From Verrucomicrobiota bacterium (GTDB lineage: Bacteria > Verrucomicrobiota > Verrucomicrobiia > Opitutales > Intestinicryptomonadaceae): a stretch of 20,048 nucleotides of DNA. Positions 1 to 7,846 of this stretch are shown here, piece after piece. Position 1 is the first letter of the stretch; the number at the start of each line of letters is the position of its first letter. The position numbers were made by a program, and so were the translations under genes. Location of the stretch: positions 1 through 20,048 of the forward strand of contig QALA01000025.1 of the NCBI GenBank assembly GCA_003343565.1, written 5' to 3'. Under the pieces are notes generated by a model. It searched no databases. It was given only the letters and a program-made list of their open reading frames with translations, and was not told the DNA's origin.

Positions 1-411
1 CAGAACATCTTGAGCGGCGTGTGCATAGACGCGCGCGGGGAAAATAAAAACAGGTGGGTGGCGGACGCGAAGTCAAAACCGTGGATTCAGCTCGATTGGC
101 CGTCTCCGCGCAAAATTTCGCGCGTCCGCATAAAGTTCGAGTCCGGCTTCGAGACTTTGACAATGACCGGAAGCGAGGGCATTGTCGCCGGAATGGTAAA
201 AGGTCCCCAGCCGAAGCTCGTCAAGGACTACAAATTGACCGCCGTGCTCTTCGATAATTCCGAAGTGACGCTTGCGGACGTAAGGGGCAATTATCAAAAG
301 CTGGTCGAGCACGCTTTTGCGCCTGTCAATGCCAAGTCCGTGCGCCTTTCGATTTTCGAGACGAACGGCGCGCCGAAAGCGTACGTAAACGAAATTCGCG
401 TCGAGGCGTAG
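1..411 (+). CDS. C-terminal part of a protein with a discoidin-like domain (5' truncated by window edge)
   Basis: The frame is open from base 1 and ends with TAG at 409-411, giving 136 visible residues. The true start lies outside the window. A TTG at 10 could serve formally as a start, but the domain would then be cut. The visible part has the pattern of a beta-sandwich carbohydrate-binding or discoidin-like (F5/8 type C) module: a W-(I/V)-AD segment, then PWIQLDW, then SRVRIKFESGF, and near the end VRLSIFET followed by VNEIRVEA. Such modules often form the C-terminus of exported glycan-active enzymes or of FAD-dependent oxidoreductases in Verrucomicrobiota and Bacteroidota, so the full protein is probably a secreted or surface enzyme. 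The catalytic part is not visible, and no function is assigned. Confidence is high that this is coding and moderate for the domain type. Confidence 0.7.
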   Translation, partial: QNILSGVCIDARGENKNRWVADAKSKPWIQLDWPSPRKISRVRIKFESGFETLTMTGSEGIVAGMVKGPQPKLVKDYKLTAVLFDNSEVTLADVRGNYQKLVEHAFAPVNAKSVRLSIFETNGAPKAYVNEIRVEA

Positions 412-1099
412 CCGGAGTTGCAGCTTCGCGCGAAACGCCGATTCCCTTTGGGAGTTTGCGCCGCTTTCAATCGTCCGCATTTTGAATTTGCGCACCGCCG
501 CCGCCGCAGACGCAGACGGATTTGCGCGAGGTTCCTCATCGGACTGCCGGCATCTTGGCGGGTGTTGCGGATACGGTCGGGTGGCGGGAGCGATAAGCGC
601 GTCGGATACGACGGGCGCGGCGCCGCGAAGCGCGCGAGCCGCCTTTAGCGCACTGCGCAACTTTTTCTACGCGTGTCCCTTTCGGAAGGTCGAAAAGCCC
701 CGCATTCCTTTCGAATGTATGGCGCCTTTTTTTACGCGGGCATTCTTTGAAATGTTTGCCGATGTCTACTGATGTTTGCTCGCATCGCTTTGCGGTGTCC
801 GCGCGGCTTAGGGGTGCGTGCGGCACAGGGGGGAAAAAGGTATCGGCTTTGGAGTCCGGCAAACGCGCAACTTCCCGCTTTCGTTCGCCATAGCGCGCGG
901 CGCGGGGAAACGCTTTACGTATCGCGCATTTTTGACGATTTAACTTTTCGGGGAGGGGTTGAATTCGGGCGTTTTTTTACAGCGCAAAATTCTTGACCGG
1001 CGCGGCGCGGGCGTTAATATTCTTTCCGTTTTTACGCCGACTGTTCAATCGTTTGAGCGGGAAAGGCAAAATTGTGAACAATGATGAGGTAAAGGTATT
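412..1099. other. Gene-poor interval, no supported gene
   Basis: About 690 bp lie between the first stop codon and the oxidoreductase start. Open frames exist on both strands, but they are the stop-poor frames expected in GC-rich DNA. They are arginine-rich, have no recognisable motif and lack convincing ribosome binding sites. A short CGCCGC/GCAGAC-type microrepeat occurs around 497-520. The right end holds a candidate promoter at 993-1020. No clear hairpin terminator follows the upstream gene. The stretch could be a decayed gene. Confidence 0.5.
993..1020 (+). promoter_or_regulatory. Candidate sigma70-type promoter for the oxidoreductase-HEAT unit
   Basis: TTGACC (993-998) is followed by a 16-nt spacer and TAATAT (1015-1020), about 80 bp before the ATG at 1100. 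The -35 box matches consensus at five of six positions and the -10 box at four of six. It lies at the right place to drive the two-gene unit, but this is only a motif match. Confidence 0.4.
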
Positions 1100-2413
1100 A
1101 TGAAAAGACGGGAATTTGTGTCCAAACTTGCGAAGGGGAGCGCATTATTGGGCTTTCCGACGCTCATACCGGCGTCGGCATTGGGCAGAGACGGGCATGT
1201 CGCCGCAAACAGCAGAATCGCCATGGCGTCCATAGGGCTCGGCAACCAGGGCACGAGCAACACGTCCAATTTCGCCTCCGATCCGCGCGTGCAGATTGTG
1301 GCGTTGTGCGATGTCAATAACGCCTCGGAAGAAAATTCGTGCTACTACGGTTATCAGAACAACGTCACGCGGGGGCTTCAAAGCGCCCTCAAGCGTTTCA
1401 AAGGCGCGGAGGCGTACACCGATTTTCGGGAGGTCGTGGCAAGGGGCGATATCGACGCGGTGACGACCGCAACTCCGGACCACTGGCATGCGGTGATAGC
1501 CCAGGCGTGCGTTGCGGCCGGCAAGGACGTTTTCGGCGAAAAGCCCCTTACGCGAACGATACGCGAGGGCATTGCGCTGCGCGACATGGTGCTGAATTCG
1601 GGTTGCGTCTGGCAGACGGGGTCGTGGCAGCGTTCGCTTCCGAATTTTGTACAGGCGGTCGAGCTGGTCAAAAACGGCGCGCTCGGAAAAGTCTCCAATG
1701 TGAAAATCGGGCTGCCCGGCAACTTCAAGGCCGAGATTCTGCGTCCCGAACCCGTGCCGGAGGGCATGGATTGGGAAATGTGGCAGGGGCCGGCTCCGCA
1801 CACGCCGAATTACAATCCGCGTAAGACCTTTACGCGCTGGCGCGGAATCTCCGATTACAGCGCCGGAAAAATCGCCGACTGGGGGGCGCACCATCTCGAC
1901 ATTACGCATTGGGCATTGGGATTGGACAACACCGGTCCGGTTGAAATCGTGCCCCGCAAAATCGTGATGCCGGTTGAGGGATTTTCGGATCAGCCGCTTG
2001 AGTTTACTTTGGAATTCCACTACCGCGGAGGATTGGTTGTGGAAATGTCCGACAGATTCAGAAACGGCGTGGAATTTTTCGGCTCGAAGGGCAAGATGTT
2101 TGTCACCCGCGGCAACATTTACGGCGAGCCGATGGAGCTTGTGCGCCGCATAGCCCCGCGCGAGGAGCGCGTGTACCCGATACGCAACTTCCATTTCGGC
2201 GCGTTCATAGACAGCGTCATCGACCGCCGCAAGGCCGTGACCGACATAGACGTCGCGCACCGCACAAACACCGGCTGCCTGCTGGGTGAAATCGCGTACC
2301 GCCTGAACCGGCCCATACGCTGGGATCCCGAACGCGAGGCCATAGTGGGCGACGAGGCCGCCGCCCGCCTGTGTGACAGGGCGTATACGGCGCCCTGGCA
2401 ATTAGTGGGATAA
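1100..2413 (+). CDS. Tat-exported Gfo/Idh/MocA family NAD(P)-dependent oxidoreductase
   Basis: This 437-residue protein has the normal length for exported members of the family. The N-terminus carries a twin-arginine signal (KRREFV at 2-7, then a hydrophobic stretch ending near ASALG at 25-29), so it probably folds with its nucleotide in the cytoplasm and is exported to the periplasm. The Rossmann nucleotide loop is GLGNQG at 46-51, the family EKP motif is at 147-149 and the DWGAHHLD segment, which holds catalytic-site histidine and aspartate residues, is at 260-267. Relatives oxidise, reduce or hydrolyse sugars, inositols and glycosides. The substrate cannot be read from sequence. A weak GAGG/AAGG-type site precedes the ATG. 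The gene is followed after 23 bp by a HEAT-repeat gene on the same strand, suggesting cotranscription. The family call is secure; the substrate is unknown. Confidence 0.93.
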   Translation: MKRREFVSKLAKGSALLGFPTLIPASALGRDGHVAANSRIAMASIGLGNQGTSNTSNFASDPRVQIVALCDVNNASEENSCYYGYQNNVTRGLQSALKRFKGAEAYTDFREVVARGDIDAVTTATPDHWHAVIAQACVAAGKDVFGEKPLTRTIREGIALRDMVLNSGCVWQTGSWQRSLPNFVQAVELVKNGALGKVSNVKIGLPGNFKAEILRPEPVPEGMDWEMWQGPAPHTPNYNPRKTFTRWRGISDYSAGKIADWGAHHLDITHWALGLDNTGPVEIVPRKIVMPVEGFSDQPLEFTLEFHYRGGLVVEMSDRFRNGVEFFGSKGKMFVTRGNIYGEPMELVRRIAPREERVYPIRNFHFGAFIDSVIDRRKAVTDIDVAHRTNTGCLLGEIAYRLNRPIRWDPEREAIVGDEAAARLCDRAYTAPWQLVG

Positions 2414-2436
2414 AAAGGGAAGGAAAGGATTTTTTG

Positions 2437-3906
2437 ATGAAATATATTAAGATGCTTTTCGCCGCCGCGTCGCTGCCGCTTTGCGGCGCGCTCTCGGCCG
2501 ACTACTACTCCGACTTTGCCGCATACGACGCGGGCGACAGCCAGAAATGGTTTCACTGCTTGCGCATGGCTTCCGTCGACAAGTCCGAATCCGGCCGGAT
2601 AGAGGAGAAAATTCTGGAGGTCATATCCGGCAAAAAAATATCGGACGAGGCGTTCCGCCTTGCCTGCGTGATACTCAAACCGATAGCGACGGACGAGTCC
2701 GTCGAGCCGCTCTCGAAGTTTTTGAACGACGAAAAGCGCGTTGTGCCCGCTTGCGACGTTTTGCAGACGCTCAATTCTCGCTCCGCGACCGCCGCCCTTG
2801 CCGGCGCGCTGAAAAAGTCGGAGGGCCCGTGCGCGCGCTCGATACTCAACGCGTTGGCTTCGCGCGGCGACGCTCTGGACGCCGTTATCGAGGCTGCCCG
2901 GCACGACGATTTGCAGGTGCAGAAGCTTGCGACTCTCGCGTTGGGAAAATATCCCGTTTCAAAATCCGTCGACGCGCTTGAGGAAATAGCCAAGGGAGGC
3001 GACGGACGCGTGGAATTTGCGTATTTGGCGCTGTGCACGCTGGCCGACAAGGCTGCGAGGAACTCTAACAAGTCTCTGGCCCGGCGCGCGCTCGCGGCGG
3101 TGCCGCCGGACTTTGCGATGGCGGTGGTTTCGCGCGGCGGGTTGTCGGAAAATCCGCAGGCGTTTTACGACGCTTTGGTGGCCGCCGACGGCAAACTTGC
3201 GCGCATGGCGGGACGCGCCCTGAGCGGAAGGCGCTCGTTTGAAGGCTCGCAGGAAACGCTTGAGAATTTCTCAAACTTGCCGGTTCGGGCGAAGATTGTC
3301 GCAATCGGCAGCATGATTCCGACGGGCGATTCGCGCTTTTGGAAGACGGTGTCTCCGGAGCTGAATTCCTCCGACGCGGATTTGAGAGCCGAGGCCGTAT
3401 ATGCGTCGCGCTTTCTCTGCGAGGACAAGTTGGACTTGAAGAAAATACTGGAAATTTCCCGCGGCTCCGACAGGACTATGGCGGCGCTTGCGCGCCGGGC
3501 GATTCTTGAGAATCCGAGCTATGTGGTCGACAAGATTCTGCGCGACAACAGCAGGGAGGCCTGGGCGTTGGAAATGCTTTGTCTGCGCGCCGATCCCGAC
3601 GCCGAGCGCGAGCTTTGGTCGCGCTATCTTTCGGACGGCTGGAAGAAGCGCGATGTGGCCTCCGCCGTCGAGCGCACGGTCAACTTCGGCAATGTGGAGA
3701 GGTTTGCGCAGAATCTTCGCACGGCAGGGGACCCCGATCTGAAAATGGCCATTGGCAAGATTGTCATAAAGGTCATCGCCGCGGCCAAGGGGAAGGGAAA
3801 GGCGAACGAATTTGTAAAGAGCGCCTTTTCCTCGGCGATCGCCAAAAACGTCTCGAAAGACGATCCCGTTTACAAGCTCGCGCGTTCCAAACTCGCCGTA
3901 GATTAG
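2437..3906 (+). CDS. Secreted HEAT-repeat protein
   Basis: This is a 489-residue protein. A TTG directly before the ATG also keeps the frame open, but the ATG at 2437 is preferred because AGGA at 2426-2429 sits 7 nt upstream. The N-terminus is a Sec signal peptide with a basic start, the hydrophobic core LFAAASLPLCGAL and likely cleavage near LSA/DYY. The rest is a run of alpha-helical repeats of about 30 residues, for example SVEPLSKFLN, ATAALAGALK, LDAVIEAARHDDLQVQKLATLALG and SVDALEEIAKGG, typical of HEAT/PBS-lyase-like scaffolds. No catalytic motif is seen. It probably acts in the periplasm as a binding or scaffold protein, perhaps partnering the oxidoreductase encoded 23 bp upstream. That partnership is inferred only from the operon arrangement. 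Confidence 0.85.
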   Translation: MKYIKMLFAAASLPLCGALSADYYSDFAAYDAGDSQKWFHCLRMASVDKSESGRIEEKILEVISGKKISDEAFRLACVILKPIATDESVEPLSKFLNDEKRVVPACDVLQTLNSRSATAALAGALKKSEGPCARSILNALASRGDALDAVIEAARHDDLQVQKLATLALGKYPVSKSVDALEEIAKGGDGRVEFAYLALCTLADKAARNSNKSLARRALAAVPPDFAMAVVSRGGLSENPQAFYDALVAADGKLARMAGRALSGRRSFEGSQETLENFSNLPVRAKIVAIGSMIPTGDSRFWKTVSPELNSSDADLRAEAVYASRFLCEDKLDLKKILEISRGSDRTMAALARRAILENPSYVVDKILRDNSREAWALEMLCLRADPDAERELWSRYLSDGWKKRDVASAVERTVNFGNVERFAQNLRTAGDPDLKMAIGKIVIKVIAAAKGKGKANEFVKSAFSSAIAKNVSKDDPVYKLARSKLAVD

Positions 3907-3923
3907 TGCGCGAATTGCGTTGT

Positions 3924-3959
3924 AAAAAGGCCGCAGCGGTTTTTTGCTGCGGCCTTTTT
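3924..3959. terminator. Bidirectional rho-independent terminator between convergent genes
   Basis: A perfect 14-bp stem (3924-3937 paired with 3946-3959) with an 8-nt loop is flanked by A- and T-runs, so it can work on both strands. It lies between the stop of the HEAT-repeat gene (3906, plus strand) and the stop of the last phage-cassette gene (3961, minus strand). Confidence 0.93.
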
Positions 3960-3960
3960 T

Positions 3961-4638
3961 TCATATTTGAAAAAATTTGGGATTCGAGAGCTTTATGCTT
4001 CCCGCGCCCGAATTGTAGAATACTCCGTCCAGATAGGTACTTTGCGCGTGTATGTAAAGTTGCGCGCTTTTGCCCATAAATTCCAGTTCCATGGGGCAGC
4101 ACAGGGTGTTATCCCAGGGGCCTTTGTTTTCGGAAGATATGTCCGAGCAAATCCACGTTCCGTCCGCGCTGGCGTAGACTTCGACGCTTATGGGGAATAC
4201 GAAACTGCGTTCCTCGAACGGGATTTCCGGGGAGTACTGCGCGGCGTATCGCGGCGCGCCGAGGTATGTTCCGATATTTATATCGCCGTAAAAATAGCGT
4301 CCGAACAAAATGTCCGGTCCTCCCGGCCAGCCGTATTTCAGGCGCTTCGGCGGCTCGTTCGCAATTGCTCCCTGTATCGGGTAGGACAATTCGTCCGAAA
4401 ATTGAAACGACACCTCCGAATCGTAAGCGTCATTCTCCGGATTCATTTTGAATTTGGAGGAGACGTTCAGCGAGATTTCCAAATCCAGTTCGCTGAGAGT
4501 CCAGTAAATCTTCACGGCCTGGCTTGCGGAAAACCCGCCGAATGCGGTCGTATAGCGGTTCGCGGGGGCGTGCGGGGCGAGGCATTTTTGGGGCAGGACT
4601 TCGAGCGCGACGAATTGCAGGCTTTCCTCGTTTTCCAT
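3961..4638 (-). CDS. Unknown protein, last gene of the phage-like cassette
   Basis: This 225-residue protein has no signal peptide or membrane segment. Composition and spacing suggest mostly beta structure, with many aromatic residues and alternating hydrophobic stretches such as FVFPISVEVYAS and AQLYIHAQ. It also has a proline/glycine-rich middle (KYGWPGGPD). I do not recognise a family. It starts 3 nt after the stop of the tail-hub-like gene, with a GGAGGAG site overlapping the end of that gene, and its own stop abuts the bidirectional terminator, so it is the promoter-distal gene of the operon. A tail-tip or baseplate accessory role is plausible from position alone. Confidence 0.75.
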   Translation of the reverse strand: MENEESLQFVALEVLPQKCLAPHAPANRYTTAFGGFSASQAVKIYWTLSELDLEISLNVSSKFKMNPENDAYDSEVSFQFSDELSYPIQGAIANEPPKRLKYGWPGGPDILFGRYFYGDINIGTYLGAPRYAAQYSPEIPFEERSFVFPISVEVYASADGTWICSDISSENKGPWDNTLCCPMELEFMGKSAQLYIHAQSTYLDGVFYNSGAGSIKLSNPKFFQI

Positions 4639-4641
4639 AAC

Positions 4642-6360
4642 CTATGCTCCTCCGGCGTCTTCCTCCTCGATTTCCGGATCGGTCATCAGGATTTTGGCGT
4701 AGGCCAGCTGTCCGTTTTTTACGACTGCGACCCTGCGCATTTTTGCGCCGCTTCCCTCGTCCAAATCTTCGGCGTTTATGTCTATGATGCGCGGTGCGGT
4801 TTCGTCGTGGTCGCTTATTGTCAGTCTCTCGTAATCCGGAAGGTTTTGGGTTGTGTCTAAAATCGGGAGGTCGAGGGGGACTTCCTCCTTTTCGATGTTG
4901 GAGGTCGAAAACGTTTCGGGAATTAGCCTGTCGCGGTTTATGCGGAAAAGCTCCACGATGTCGTCCGCGTACAGGTGGGTCGGCGGGCCAAATTTGACAC
5001 TCGTAGTCTCTTTTGCGAAATCTTCTACTATGCCGACGGCGGGGGCGGATACCGACGTGCCGTCGGCGAGGGTAAGGGCGAGTTTTTTGCCTGCGAATTT
5101 TTCGGCGCACAATCCCAGAACGGCGGCCTCGCCCTGGTATTGCAAGTCGCATGCGGCCTCGTAAATGCTCTTTGCCATGCCCTCCGGTTTCGGCTCTCGC
5201 AGGAGGGTGGGAGTAAATTCGGGATACGATCCGCTCACGGCGTTTGTCGCGCGTAAGGTGAGGTTGAGAGTCTGCTGGGCGGACTTTCCGGATTCGTCGG
5301 CGAGTGATATTTTCGCCGATATTACGTCGCTTTGGCTTCTGGCGTTTATGTGGGACGCCAGCTGCCCCTTCACGAGTTCCCGCGTCAGTTCTGGGTGGCT
5401 TCTCGACGTTTCCAAAATTTCGAAGTCTTCGGGCAGCGATGGAATGTGGCTGCGCCACCACTGCTTGCTCTCCGGCTGAATGGTCTCGCACACGAGCTCG
5501 TAAACCTTCACGCGCTCCCGGCTGCCCGCCAGTTCCACCGTCATTACGAGCGTGTTTTTTGTCGGCGTTCCCAAATCTTCCGGATACGACTCCTCCTCTA
5601 TGGTTCGCCACACGTTTTCGCCGCTGGAATTTTCGCGTTCGTATTTTATGACCACCCCGTTTAGGCGCAAGTCGGGGCGCGATTTCACCGAGAGCGACAA
5701 AGTGCCCGCGCCGTTTTCCAAGAGTTCGGCCTGCGGAAGATTTTTGCGCTGGACGACGTTTATCTTCGGGAGGCCCTCCGCCGCGTAGTCGAAATATATC
5801 TGCGAATTGGGAAGCCAGCGGAGTGTGCGCTTTAACGCTTCCGCGCAGGATATATCGGAACGCTGGTCCAGCAGCATTTGGCTGCTTGCGTCTATTGTTC
5901 CTATCGCCAGCGGGGCTCCGCAGCTTATGGCGTATTGGAGTATGTTTTGCGCCTGCGCTGCCGTGTCTATCTTTTCGCCGGACGAATTTTGCCCAAGTAC
6001 GACCTTGCTTCTTTGGACGGGCTGAAAGAACACCTCCCCCGATTCCGTCTCGGAGCTTTCCCAGAGCTGCTGGTAAACTATGCCCTCAAGGTGCGCCCAC
6101 GCGTTCTTTGCCGTTATCTGGGCGCGCCGCCTTGCTCCGGACAGAACTTTGGGAGTCTCCACGACCTGCCCGCAAAATTTTCTCAAGTCTGCGTCGAATA
6201 TTTCCAGATTGCAGTCCGCGGGGATTGAGGCGGCCGTTTCTTCGTCGGCGAACGTTATCTTTGCGCTGTCGGCCGCGCCGTTTAGCCTCTCCACCTTCAG
6301 CGATACGATTCCCCATTCCTCGGCGGATTTTTTTTCGTCGGCGAATTTCAGGTAAATCAT
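4642..6360 (-). CDS. Putative phage tail-hub / baseplate-like protein
   Basis: This protein has 572 residues. Its first 110 residues follow the pattern of tail-hub first domains (gpD/gp27-like): a short N-terminal strand, then VSLKVERLNGAADSAKITFAD, a strand set with LEIFDADLRKFCGQVVE, then AQITAKNAWAHLEGIV. In hubs this corresponds to a beta-domain with a G-x-V pair near residue 64, followed by the start of the second domain. The middle, LRLNGVVIKYER, also resembles a hub beta-layer. The C-terminal 70 residues are acidic and look flexible. No peptidase, lysozyme or spike motif is visible. It starts 2 nt after the stop of the small coiled-coil gene and lacks a strong Shine-Dalgarno site. The hub call is inferred from domain pattern and context. 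It might be another tail or attachment protein. Confidence 0.5.
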   Translation of the reverse strand: MIYLKFADEKKSAEEWGIVSLKVERLNGAADSAKITFADEETAASIPADCNLEIFDADLRKFCGQVVETPKVLSGARRRAQITAKNAWAHLEGIVYQQLWESSETESGEVFFQPVQRSKVVLGQNSSGEKIDTAAQAQNILQYAISCGAPLAIGTIDASSQMLLDQRSDISCAEALKRTLRWLPNSQIYFDYAAEGLPKINVVQRKNLPQAELLENGAGTLSLSVKSRPDLRLNGVVIKYERENSSGENVWRTIEEESYPEDLGTPTKNTLVMTVELAGSRERVKVYELVCETIQPESKQWWRSHIPSLPEDFEILETSRSHPELTRELVKGQLASHINARSQSDVISAKISLADESGKSAQQTLNLTLRATNAVSGSYPEFTPTLLREPKPEGMAKSIYEAACDLQYQGEAAVLGLCAEKFAGKKLALTLADGTSVSAPAVGIVEDFAKETTSVKFGPPTHLYADDIVELFRINRDRLIPETFSTSNIEKEEVPLDLPILDTTQNLPDYERLTISDHDETAPRIIDINAEDLDEGSGAKMRRVAVVKNGQLAYAKILMTDPEIEEEDAGGA

Positions 6361-6362
6361 GG

Positions 6363-6518
6363 CTATATGTCCGTTCTGAGTCCCTTTAATTGGCCGGAAC
6401 TCTCTTCGATTTTTCTTTCGATTTCCTCGACGGTTCTCTCAAGCTCGTCCAGCTTGGACTCTATTTCGTCGAGGGCGTCTTTGAGGCTCTTTTCAAGTTC
6501 TTCTATTTCTTGGCTCAT
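6363..6518 (-). CDS. 51-residue coiled-coil protein of the phage-like cassette
   Basis: This small gene starts at ATG 6518-6516 and ends at TAG 6365-6363. Its start overlaps the TGA of the upstream gene as ATGA, a typical translational-coupling arrangement, and AAAGGA lies 6 nt upstream. The product is almost wholly a charged amphipathic helix. Leucine and isoleucine recur at heptad spacing between residues 5 and 38 (IEELEKSLKDAL, IESKLDELERTV, IERKIE), which predicts a dimeric or trimeric coiled coil. The next gene begins 2 nt downstream. Its role is unknown. Small coiled-coil proteins near tail genes can act as chaperones, trimerisation pieces or spacers. Confidence 0.75.
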   Translation of the reverse strand: MSQEIEELEKSLKDALDEIESKLDELERTVEEIERKIEESSGQLKGLRTDI

Positions 6519-6919
6519 GGGATTGTCCTTTCTATGTTTTGGGCGGAGAATGCGTATGATGTCGATGTGAGAAGTCCGTCGGACTGGATTTTGATATTTT
6601 CCGGAATGGCGCCGGTTAGTTTGAATTCGGCCGAGCGTTTGCCTAGTGCGTCTTCAAATGTGAAATACATGTCCGCCGGCAATAGGGCCGACAGCCCGGC
6701 GCAGTGGCTAAGCGCGAAGGCCTCCGCTTCCGCTTCAGATTCGTGGGCGCGCTCCAGGGAAAATTCCACATAACTTTTGCCGTTTCCCCTGTCGAGCACG
6801 CGGGCTTTTTGGGCCCCGATTGCGAATTCCGTCTGAAGTTGGCGGCGCTCGGAGAAGGAAAAATTTTTCGGCTGCTGTCCGGATTCGTTGAGGAGCGTAT
6901 TTCCTATTCTAATTTTCAT
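6515..6919 (-). CDS. Unknown 134-residue phage-cassette protein, possibly tail-related
   Basis: The ATG at 6919 directly follows the TAA of the upstream gene with no gap. There is no good Shine-Dalgarno site, so translation probably depends on coupling. The product has no signal peptide or membrane segment and appears to be a mixed or beta-rich fold with strands such as SYVEFSLERA and SAEFKLTGAI. The gene overlaps the next start by 4 nt. In phages with a similar order, the tail-completion or tail-tube gene comes after the connector genes, but I cannot match this protein to either family. Confidence 0.7.
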   Translation of the reverse strand: MKIRIGNTLLNESGQQPKNFSFSERRQLQTEFAIGAQKARVLDRGNGKSYVEFSLERAHESEAEAEAFALSHCAGLSALLPADMYFTFEDALGKRSAEFKLTGAIPENIKIQSDGLLTSTSYAFSAQNIERTIP

Positions 6920-7345
6920 TTACTGAAGGAGGGATTGCGCCTTGAAGGCTATTGACATGCGGGTTTCGTGGGCGTCGCACTTCTCGATTTTCCACGGCGA
7001 AGTCTCGCAGAGAAATATTCTCCCGTATCCGCTCTCCACCGGCGCGCACCAGTTGTTGAGAATCGCGCTGACTTTTTCGCAAAAAAATAGGGCGGAGGGC
7101 GAAGAGGCGGAAATGTTCTTTTTTGCTATTTCTATTTGGAATGATATTTCGGAGAACATCGCGCCGGCCGTGTATTTTGAGACGCGCTCCGGAAGCGGCA
7201 TTCCCACCACTATCGACACTCCGTCCGGACTTGGTACCTCTCCGTCGAGGCCGTGCGAGGAGCGCGCTATTTGCGCGCGGGAAAGCGCGGAGTTGGATTT
7301 CAGCCTGGCTTCAATGTACTTTTGGAGTACTTCCAGTTTGCTCAT
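6920..7345 (-). CDS. Putative tail-completion / head-tail joining protein
   Basis: The start is set at ATG 7345-7343 rather than any upstream in-frame codon, because it overlaps the preceding TGA as ATGA and has GGAGGG 6 nt upstream. The product has 141 residues. It begins with a helix (MSKLEVLQKYIEARL) followed by beta strands including VSIVVGMPLP, FSEISFQIEIAKK and IFLCETSPWKIEK, ending with MSIAFKA. Helix-then-sheet proteins of this size directly after a gp36-like connector are commonly tail terminators or completion proteins. The call rests on size, order and fold pattern, not a recognised motif. Confidence 0.55.
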   Translation of the reverse strand: MSKLEVLQKYIEARLKSNSALSRAQIARSSHGLDGEVPSPDGVSIVVGMPLPERVSKYTAGAMFSEISFQIEIAKKNISASSPSALFFCEKVSAILNNWCAPVESGYGRIFLCETSPWKIEKCDAHETRMSIAFKAQSLLQ

Positions 7346-7794
7346 ATTCCCTCCATGGATTTTCTGTTTACGGGATTGGAGGAGCCGCGCGAGGCGGAGA
7401 TTCCCTTTTTCGGATTGGCCGTGCGTACAGCGACGAACGGCCGGCAAACGGGCATTGCTCCGCTGCCGACCTTTTCGAGGATTCCGCGCGCGTAGTCACT
7501 TTGGCGCTCCTGAATTTTTGTGAGCTCAAAGGCCGGGATTCTCGATTGGAGCTTTTCCAGCGCAAGGCGCAGGGCGCATTCGCGAAGTTCCGGAGGTATT
7601 CTCGAATGGTCGATGTCCAGCATGTTGACGCCGCTTGCGGCTATGTGGGCCCGCACGAGGGCGACCGTAGAATCCAAGATGTCCTTCACAAAGTCCCTGT
7701 CCGTTTTCTTTGCGTATTCGGACTTCAGGAGGGCGAGCTGGTTGTTGTTCAGGACGCTTTCAAGATCTTCGGCTGATACTCTTATCCAATTCAT
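7342..7794 (-). CDS. Mu gp36-like (DUF1320-type) head-tail connector protein
   Basis: This 150-residue protein is close in length to the gp36/DUF1320 family. It opens with an acidic helix containing ISAEDLESVLNNNQL-type spacing (here VSAEDLESVL). It then has a helical core (DILDSTVALVRAHIAASG), the IPPELRECALRLALEKLQSR helix that matches the family's P-x-x-L-x-x-x-A-x-x-(I/L) segment, and an SDYARGILEKVGSG segment like the family's late helix before a short tail. It lies directly after the major capsid gene, as in Mu-like phages. The first gene junction after it is an ATGA overlap. Its expected role is the connector ring on the portal. Confidence 0.6.
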   Translation of the reverse strand: MNWIRVSAEDLESVLNNNQLALLKSEYAKKTDRDFVKDILDSTVALVRAHIAASGVNMLDIDHSRIPPELRECALRLALEKLQSRIPAFELTKIQERQSDYARGILEKVGSGAMPVCRPFVAVRTANPKKGISASRGSSNPVNRKSMEGI

Positions 7795-7813
7795 AAAATT
7801 GTCGGCAAGGCGA

Positions 7814-7838
7814 CCGGGCCGCGCGGGGCGCGACCCGG
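7814..7838. promoter_or_regulatory. GC-rich hairpin between capsid and connector genes
   Basis: CCGGG (7814-7818) pairs with CCCGG (7834-7838), followed after one mismatch by CGCG (7820-7823) pairing with CGCG (7829-7832) around a 5-nt loop. It lies in the only sizeable gap of the distal cassette, between the capsid stop (7847) and the next start (7794). No T-run follows on the minus strand, so it is more likely a processing or stabilising hairpin, or a weak attenuator, than a full terminator. Confidence 0.5.
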
Positions 7839-7846
7839 ACTTTGTG

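Noticed and set aside
1145..2401. Long minus-strand open frame opposite the oxidoreductase gene
   Set aside because: It is antisense to a clearly coding gene. The GC-rich third codon positions leave few stops on the other strand, and the product is arginine- and histidine-rich with no motif.
4430..5611. 393-codon minus-strand frame inside the tail-hub-like gene
   Set aside because: It is an out-of-frame shadow of the hub-like gene, with low-complexity arginine-rich content and no ribosome site.
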